Shown piece by piece: positions 58,877 through 64,000 of a DNA stretch of 64,000 nucleotides. This DNA comes from Sphingobium lignivorans (lineage in GTDB: Bacteria; Pseudomonadota; Alphaproteobacteria; Sphingomonadales; Sphingomonadaceae). Under the pieces are notes generated by a model. That model saw only the letters and a program-made list of their open reading frames with translations. It was not told where the DNA came from and did not search any database. Location: positions 3,565,001 through 3,629,000 of the forward strand of contig NZ_JACHKA010000001.1 in NCBI RefSeq assembly GCF_014203955.1. The letters run 5' to 3'. The position numbers and the translations under genes are program-made. Each line of letters starts with the position of its first letter. Position 1 is the first letter of the stretch.

Positions 58877-60634
58877 TTACTTCACATAGGACTGGCGGAA
58901 GAGCTCGACCGCATTCGCCTTGGGTGCCTGGTTAAGCGGCTGACCCATATATTCCTGCATGCCCCAGGCACCATATTGGCCGATGCTGCCATAGTTGGAG
59001 AACAGCATGATCAGGTCACCGATCTCGTTGTTCCACTTGGTCAGATAGCGGGTGTAGAGCTTGCCCATGCGGGGATCGCGCTGCACCTTGATGAGTTGGG
59101 GAATATCGTCCGCGCTCAGGATGTGCTGGCCCGCTTCATAAGCGATGTAACGCAGGCCATATTGCTTGGCGATGTCCCGGTTCTGCTTGGCCAGTTCCAG
59201 TCGATCGTCGACAGTCTCCGCGAGCTTGACGTCCATGAAGTTGTTGAACGCGGCAGCCGTGCTGAGTGCGCCCGCTTTGGGCGTTGCGGCGAAATAAGGT
59301 GCGGTGGCAAGCGCATCGACCTTCTTGGCGGTATCCTTGAACGCCAGAACCTGGCTGGTCGACCAGGGGATGGCATTCTGGGTAGCCACCACCCGGACGA
59401 GGCGCGACATCTTGCCGGCATAGACCGAACTCCAGATATCCATCACTTCGCCGGTCTTCTCGGCATAGCGCCGCAGCATCGCCTGGTTCTCGTTGGTCGC
59501 GAGACCGCGAGCGACACCCTCGTCGCGCGCCTGATGTGTGACTGCGTAGAGCCAGTTCCAGACCTCGTTGGCATTCTCGACATAGACCACCAGGCCGGGA
59601 TCGAGATTGTCGCGGACATAGGTCGCCAACCGGCGGACATAATCCTCATCGGCATTCCACGGGATGGTCAGCCACGGGTTGGTCCGGGTCTCGTTCGAGA
59701 GGGCGACGATATGCTCGATGGCAACGCCATCGCTGTCGTAGATCAGGCCATCGCCTGGCTTGGTCCGGCTGTCCCAGGTGACCTTGACGTTGCTTTCGAC
59801 GCCGCGGGTCCACTTGAGATAGCGCACAGTGCTGTAGCGCTTGAGATCAGCCACGAAAGTCGGGTCGAACAGCGCCTTGGGATCGGCATCCTTCTCCCGG
59901 CAGTCGATGGCCCGCAGCGGATCGCTCGGATCGACCTTGGTGATGATGAGCGTCGCCCAGTCCGTGCCCTTCGGCACGAAGGTATAGGTCAGCGACTTGC
60001 CGGAGAACTTCACGTTCTTGACCACGCCGCCGAACATCTTGAGACTGCCGCTACCCTGCCAGGTGCACTTGATATCCACCGAAAGGCCACGATAGGCTGC
60101 CGTGGGCAGGTTGAGCTGGCGCGCTGCCTGCTCGGTGCCTTCCAGACGCACGACATTCTTGTTCGCGTCGAGCCGGTCCTTGGGCATGCCGACCCACTTG
60201 CCCTGCGCGTTGATGAGCGTCCAGGGGCTGCCGGCCATCAGGTTCATGAAGGTGCGGCCATTCTCGTAATAGCCAAGCGCCGCGAGGTTGATCCCGAGCT
60301 TCGTGCCAGGGCTGCTGCGCGGTGCAGCCGTCTTGTCGGTCGACTTCCCGTTCAGGGCGCCGATCGTCGTCGAGGTGGTCGGCCGGATGATGGTCGGCCC
60401 AGCGACCAGATTCGAGGACGACGTCATCGACGCAAGGCCAAGGACGGACACGACAGGTTCAATCCACTTCACGCGCTGGTCACCCGATGTTGCATTTACC
60501 GCTGTAAACAACAGGACCGTAGCAGAAGTTGCAGCCGCAATGCCAGCCGTGCTGAACAACGCCGCTGAACCGACACCAAGTGCGCCAAGGGCGCGCCTCT
60601 TGAATGAGCGATCAACGCTCTTAACAGTTTTCAT
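58877..60634 (-). CDS. Exported glycoside-hydrolase-like protein
   Basis: 585-residue exported protein. Basic N-terminus with a hydrophobic helix (ALGALGVGSAALFSTAGIAA). The mature part has a region like a TIM-barrel cellulase/glycosidase: VRYLKWTRGVESNVKVTW, VVYVENANEVWNWLYAVTH (a plausible NE acid/base motif, ENANEVWN) and RYIAYEAGQHILS (a plausible second Glu). I cannot fix the family. It lies next to a polymerase and a polyprenyl-phosphate sugar transferase, so it may trim or release exopolysaccharide. It has a 377-bp upstream gap with an AT-rich likely promoter. Confidence 0.75.
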   Translation of the reverse strand: MKTVKSVDRSFKRRALGALGVGSAALFSTAGIAAATSATVLLFTAVNATSGDQRVKWIEPVVSVLGLASMTSSSNLVAGPTIIRPTTSTTIGALNGKSTDKTAAPRSSPGTKLGINLAALGYYENGRTFMNLMAGSPWTLINAQGKWVGMPKDRLDANKNVVRLEGTEQAARQLNLPTAAYRGLSVDIKCTWQGSGSLKMFGGVVKNVKFSGKSLTYTFVPKGTDWATLIITKVDPSDPLRAIDCREKDADPKALFDPTFVADLKRYSTVRYLKWTRGVESNVKVTWDSRTKPGDGLIYDSDGVAIEHIVALSNETRTNPWLTIPWNADEDYVRRLATYVRDNLDPGLVVYVENANEVWNWLYAVTHQARDEGVARGLATNENQAMLRRYAEKTGEVMDIWSSVYAGKMSRLVRVVATQNAIPWSTSQVLAFKDTAKKVDALATAPYFAATPKAGALSTAAAFNNFMDVKLAETVDDRLELAKQNRDIAKQYGLRYIAYEAGQHILSADDIPQLIKVQRDPRMGKLYTRYLTKWNNEIGDLIMLFSNYGSIGQYGAWGMQEYMGQPLNQAPKANAVELFRQSYVK

Positions 60635-61011
60635 TGTAATTGCGCTCCCGCGAGACCTTCATTTCAGGTCGTTTATTGATCCTGGAGCCGGGATAGCGGG
60701 TTGCTGCACAAATAAGATTTGCAGATGCTGGTTAACACCGTTTTAATCATTTGAGACCAACCGACCCAGGTTCACGTTGGGAACCTCCTGGGCTGGCTGG
60801 GAAGCCGGGCTCTGGATGAAGGCCGGGCGCGCGCGGTCCGCCGCTTGCCCGACTGGAGCCCAGCCCGGTCGGGCCCCAGGAAATTCCTTGGCCGCTGGTG
60901 GCCTCGGCGGCGCGCCATCCCAATGCGCTTGCTGCGGGACGAGCCCTTTTCGCGGCGGATGCGGAAGCGCAGGAAATGCCAGCACGGGCGCCGCGTGGGC
61001 ACCCGCACACA
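60635..61011. other. Intergenic region in exopolysaccharide locus
   Basis: 377 bp without a credible gene. The part near 60635-60760 is AT-rich (TTAACACCGTTTTAATCATT near 60730) and likely holds the promoter of the glycoside-hydrolase-like gene. The rest (60780-61010) is GC-rich and reads only as Arg/Pro/Gly frames, possibly the trailer of the polymerase gene. Confidence 0.4.
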
Positions 61012-62418
61012 TCAGTTCTGCAGGGCCGGCTCTCCGGCGGCCATGCCGCCTCGCGATGCTTTCGTCCGCGATCCTGCCGCAACCGATGCGCGCGCACGCG
61101 CCACCGTCATCGTCGCCAACGCACCGGCGATCATCCAGGTGATCGGTCGGAGGGAGGAATTGGGAATGAGGTCCAATAGATTGACCAGATGCATTGCGAG
61201 CAAGGTGAGGCTCGACACCGGCAAGGCGAATCGGCGCAGCGTGAAGACGTGCCAGAACGGATAAGTGAGAAGGCCGAACAGCGCGAAATAGCCGACCAAC
61301 CCATAAATGCCGATCGCGAGGACCCAGGTGCCATCGGTCACGGTGAGATCGGCCGTAGTCCCCCACGGCGTCTCCACGATGACTCGATTGCGGCCGTAGC
61401 CGCCCCAGCCGAAGAACGGTTTCTCCCAGGCACGTTCAAGCAGCATGTCCTCGTTCGCGAGCCGGAATTCCATGGATCGGGAACGCTCGGCACTAATGAC
61501 GCTGAGCTGCTGCACGGCGCTACGCAGGGGCAGCACGTCTGCCGTGCGGACCATCGGGTAGAGGAAGATGACCACCGCGATCGCCAGTGCCGCGCTCAGG
61601 AAAGCGCGCCTGCGCAGACCAAGGAACAACCCCGCCACGACCGCCACGAAAAGGATCGCCGCCAGCGACTTATTGAGCAGCAGGACAAGAGCAAGATAAC
61701 CCGCGAACAGGCCGGCCGGGATGGAGAATATCTGCATCCGCATCCGCGCCAGCCCGATCGTCGCGATCAGCGCCATCGCGCAGAAGGTCGAGACCAGCAG
61801 GCCATGCCCGAGGAAGACCATCGAGCGGAAGCCGCCCGACCGCATCTGCTGGGCGAAATAGCCTTGCTGAATGACCCCGTACAGCTTGGTCTGCAGGAAC
61901 GGGCTCAGCCTGATCTCAAGCAGTATCGGCAACGAATAGGCGATACCGGCAAGCGCGAAGGCCATGACCAGCTGCCGGTGACTTTTCTCGTCGCGCAGCA
62001 CGCCCGCGCCGAGCACGAAGGGAATGGCGAGGATGGCCCTGTCCAGCATGGTCGCAAGGCCATCCTTGAGACCGTAGCTCGGCAGGGTGGTTGGGCCGAT
62101 GACGATGGGATTGGTGTTATTGAAGCTCGTGACCAGAGGCACGAGGACATACAGCAGCAACAGCGCGTTGATCGTCCGGCTGCGCGGCCACTGGAATTCT
62201 CCGCGCCGCGACATCATGAGGACCAGCGCCAGCGCGCTCAGGCTCGGGATCGACGACTTGTCGAAGGCCGGCAGCACCGGATAATCGATATTCACGATCA
62301 CCGGCAGCAGCAGATAGCCGGCCAGGATCGTCCAGATCGTGGCACGCCCCACCGGCATCGTCAGGAACAGGCAGAGGGCGACCAGCGGCCAGCCCAGCAG
62401 CACCCCGTAGGCGATCAT
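61012..62418 (-). CDS. O-antigen ligase/Wzy-type polysaccharide polymerase
   Basis: 468-residue inner-membrane protein with about 10-12 hydrophobic segments (VLLGWPLVALCLFLTMPVGR; LFAGYLALVLLLNKSLAAIL). A large periplasmic loop has RLANEDMLLERAWEKPFFGW followed by GGYGRNRV, the O-antigen ligase/polymerase signature (W-x-x-P-x-F-G-W-G). It should polymerise or ligate undecaprenyl-linked repeat units at the outer face of the membrane. ATG 62418 is taken; TTG 62427 is the alternative. It lies downstream of the priming transferase gene on the same strand. Confidence 0.88.
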   Translation of the reverse strand: MIAYGVLLGWPLVALCLFLTMPVGRATIWTILAGYLLLPVIVNIDYPVLPAFDKSSIPSLSALALVLMMSRRGEFQWPRSRTINALLLLYVLVPLVTSFNNTNPIVIGPTTLPSYGLKDGLATMLDRAILAIPFVLGAGVLRDEKSHRQLVMAFALAGIAYSLPILLEIRLSPFLQTKLYGVIQQGYFAQQMRSGGFRSMVFLGHGLLVSTFCAMALIATIGLARMRMQIFSIPAGLFAGYLALVLLLNKSLAAILFVAVVAGLFLGLRRRAFLSAALAIAVVIFLYPMVRTADVLPLRSAVQQLSVISAERSRSMEFRLANEDMLLERAWEKPFFGWGGYGRNRVIVETPWGTTADLTVTDGTWVLAIGIYGLVGYFALFGLLTYPFWHVFTLRRFALPVSSLTLLAMHLVNLLDLIPNSSLRPITWMIAGALATMTVARARASVAAGSRTKASRGGMAAGEPALQN

Positions 62419-62559
62419 GGACTGCAAGGTCGATCCCTTCTCGCGATGCCGGAAGCGCAGGACCGCCCCGCCGCCCGCCGGCCCGGGCGTCGCGCGGACC
62501 TTGCCAACAGGACCAAGGCCCGGTCAAGGCCCCCTGCCCGGGCGTCGGGAAGGCGCCCT

Positions 62560-64000
62560 TCAATAAGCATGACGATCCCAGACCAGCCGCAGGATCGTTT
62601 CCATGATGATCCGCAGGTCCAGCAGCGGCGACCAGTGCTCTATATAATAGATGTCATATTCCACGCGCTGCTTGGCGCGCTCGATCGTGTCGATCTCGCC
62701 GCGCAGGCCACGCACCTGGGCAAGGCCAGTGATGCCCGGCTTCACGCGATGACGGGCAGCATAGCCGCGCACCGCGTCATGATAATAAGCATCGCCCACG
62801 CGCATGGCGAGCGCGTGCGGACGCGGGCCCACGATCGACATCTCCCCCCGCAACACGTTCCAGAGCTGCGGCAATTCGTCGATGCTCGTGCGCCGGATGA
62901 TTCGCCCGACCCGCGTAATGCGCGGATCGCCCTTGCGCGTACGCTGCCCGCCGCTCTCGTCCTGCCGGTCGACATACATCGAGCGGAACTTGAGCACTTC
63001 GATCTCGAGATTGTTGAAGCCGAACCGCTTCTGGCGGAACAGGATGGGGCCCCTGCTCTCAAGCCGGATGGCGATGGCGGTCAGCAGCAGCAAGGGCGCG
63101 AGCGCGATGAGGCCGATCAGGGCCAGAAGCCGGTCCTGCACTTCCTTGAGCAGGCCGTCGAGATCGCGCACCGGCGTCTGCCAGATGCTGAGCACGGGCA
63201 GCGAGCCGATATAATTGACCTGATAGCGATCCCGCAGCACGAGGAATTCGCGCGGCATGATGCAGATGTCGATCGCGCCTGCGCTCAGCTCCTCGATGAT
63301 GCGATTGAGCCTGTCCTGCTGGACCAGCGGCAGCGCGACGATGATCTGGTCGAGCATGCCCTGCCGTGCCAGCTCCAGCAATTCCTCGAAGCCGCCCAGG
63401 AACGGGAAGCGGCCGATCATGCCGGTTTCCACCCGCGTGCGCCGGTCATCCGCGAAGCCGATGATGTTTATGTGCGGCAGGCGCTCGATCTCCAGGAGCT
63501 CGAGCAGGCGGCTGGTGACGTCCCGATCGGCACCGTAGATCGCGACGCGCTGCCCGATGATGCCTTGCCGCATTCCGATCCAGACGATCCGGCGGAACAG
63601 CAGGCGGCTCATGATGAGCAGGGAAAAGCAGAGGACGATGAACAGCACGGCGAACCGCAAGGTCAGGTCCGGCGCCTGACCGAACTGAAGGATCGTGAAG
63701 CCGGTCAGCATCAGCGCCACGATGAAATCAAGGAACATGCCACTTCCCAGATCATCGCCCTGGCCGCGGAACGCCGAATAGGCATCGCGCGAGATGCGGA
63801 TGAGGAAGAAGTTGATCGCCATCACGATGACGCCGCTCGAATGCAGGCGCACGTCGTAATAATAGCCGTACCAGCCGTTATAGATGAGAACCGTCAGGGC
63901 ATAAGCGAGCAGAAAGCACAGCGCGTCATTGATGATGCCCCCAGAACGCAGAACGTTCGAGGTGAAGCGTACATATTTGTTTCTGCTCTGACGCTTGCCG
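62560..64000 (-). CDS. Undecaprenyl-phosphate sugar transferase (5' end off window)
   Basis: Membrane enzyme, at least 480 residues visible, that transfers a sugar-1-phosphate onto undecaprenyl phosphate to start exopolysaccharide repeat assembly. Hydrophobic segments near the visible N-terminus (ALCFLLAYALTVLIYNGWYG; LHSSGVIVMAINFFLIRISR) are followed by a Rossmann-like middle (QRVAIYGADRDVTSRLLELL) and the C-terminal bacterial sugar transferase domain (GPILFRQKRFGFNNLEIEVL; RRTSIDELPQLWNVLRGEMS, IVGPRPHA), as in WcaJ/SpsB/GelB. The frame is open to base 64000, so the start lies outside; an internal GTG at 63852 is not the real start. Confidence 0.93.
   Translation of the reverse strand, partial: GKRQSRNKYVRFTSNVLRSGGIINDALCFLLAYALTVLIYNGWYGYYYDVRLHSSGVIVMAINFFLIRISRDAYSAFRGQGDDLGSGMFLDFIVALMLTGFTILQFGQAPDLTLRFAVLFIVLCFSLLIMSRLLFRRIVWIGMRQGIIGQRVAIYGADRDVTSRLLELLEIERLPHINIIGFADDRRTRVETGMIGRFPFLGGFEELLELARQGMLDQIIVALPLVQQDRLNRIIEELSAGAIDICIMPREFLVLRDRYQVNYIGSLPVLSIWQTPVRDLDGLLKEVQDRLLALIGLIALAPLLLLTAIAIRLESRGPILFRQKRFGFNNLEIEVLKFRSMYVDRQDESGGQRTRKGDPRITRVGRIIRRTSIDELPQLWNVLRGEMSIVGPRPHALAMRVGDAYYHDAVRGYAARHRVKPGITGLAQVRGLRGEIDTIERAKQRVEYDIYYIEHWSPLLDLRIIMETILRLVWDRHAY

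Noticed and set aside
58814..60568. 584-codon plus-strand ORF
   Set aside because: Antisense to the exported glycosidase-like gene, which has a signal peptide and natural composition.
60743..61366. 207-codon minus-strand ORF after the polymerase gene
   Set aside because: Overlaps the end of the polymerase gene in another frame and has Pro/Arg/Gly-rich composition without motif.

Overview
The window is a chromosomal segment of a GC-rich alphaproteobacterium, very probably a sphingomonad (Sphingobium/Sphingomonas/Novosphingobium group). The evidence is the PEPxxWA-CTERM sorting signal, the fdxA-carD neighbourhood with a SUV3-like helicase and an S4 protein, a single long RelA/SpoT enzyme, GTG/TTG starts, and a polymerase plus polyprenyl-phosphate sugar transferase typical of exopolysaccharide loci. 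About 40 kb of the window is one transposable (Mu-type) prophage.

Left host arm (1-15.7 kb). A minus-strand operon encodes an HxlR regulator, a LytS-type histidine kinase and a LytTR response regulator (cut by the window edge). Then come rsh, a secreted PEP-CTERM protein, two overlapping GIN-domain envelope proteins, carD, fdxA, an S4 RNA-binding protein, a SUV3-like helicase and a plus-strand M23 peptidase. After the peptidase lie an accessory membrane protein flanked by imperfect direct repeats and an AT-richer orphan gene.

Prophage (about 16.5-56.4 kb). The left end holds minus-strand genes (a 125-aa unknown, a 28-residue membrane ORF and an S24-type repressor). A divergent control region with three matching operator sequences separates them from the plus-strand early operon: Ner/Cro-like protein, ParB-domain protein, small unknowns, an NPPY methyltransferase, MuA transposase, MuB ATPase, a DnaA-domain-IV-like protein, DUF3164, GemA and Mor. 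Next come lysis (GH24 endolysin, Rz with nested Rz1), a DksA-type zinc finger, DUF2730, small and large terminase, then a head module of HK97 type (portal, SPP1 gp7-like protein, protease, capsid), connectors, a siphophage tail (tube, frameshifted chaperone pair, tape measure) and a long tail-tip/receptor-binding region. That region includes a 1,766-aa J-like protein with a 1,020-bp internal duplication, an SGNH hydrolase, a gene-transfer-agent-type spike base protein and a large tail protein broken by one extra base. Transposition genes are thus joined to an HK97-type siphophage body. An 18-bp dyad upstream of both the lysis and capsid genes is a candidate Mor-responsive late-promoter element.

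Right host arm (56.5-64 kb). A ZnuD-like, histidine-rich TonB receptor starts within about 160 bp of the last phage gene. It is followed on the minus strand by an exported protein of likely glycoside-hydrolase type, an O-antigen ligase/Wzy-like polymerase and an undecaprenyl-phosphate sugar transferase that runs off the window. These three probably belong to an exopolysaccharide cluster.

All family assignments come from reading motifs by eye; no database search was made. The exact prophage ends could not be fixed.
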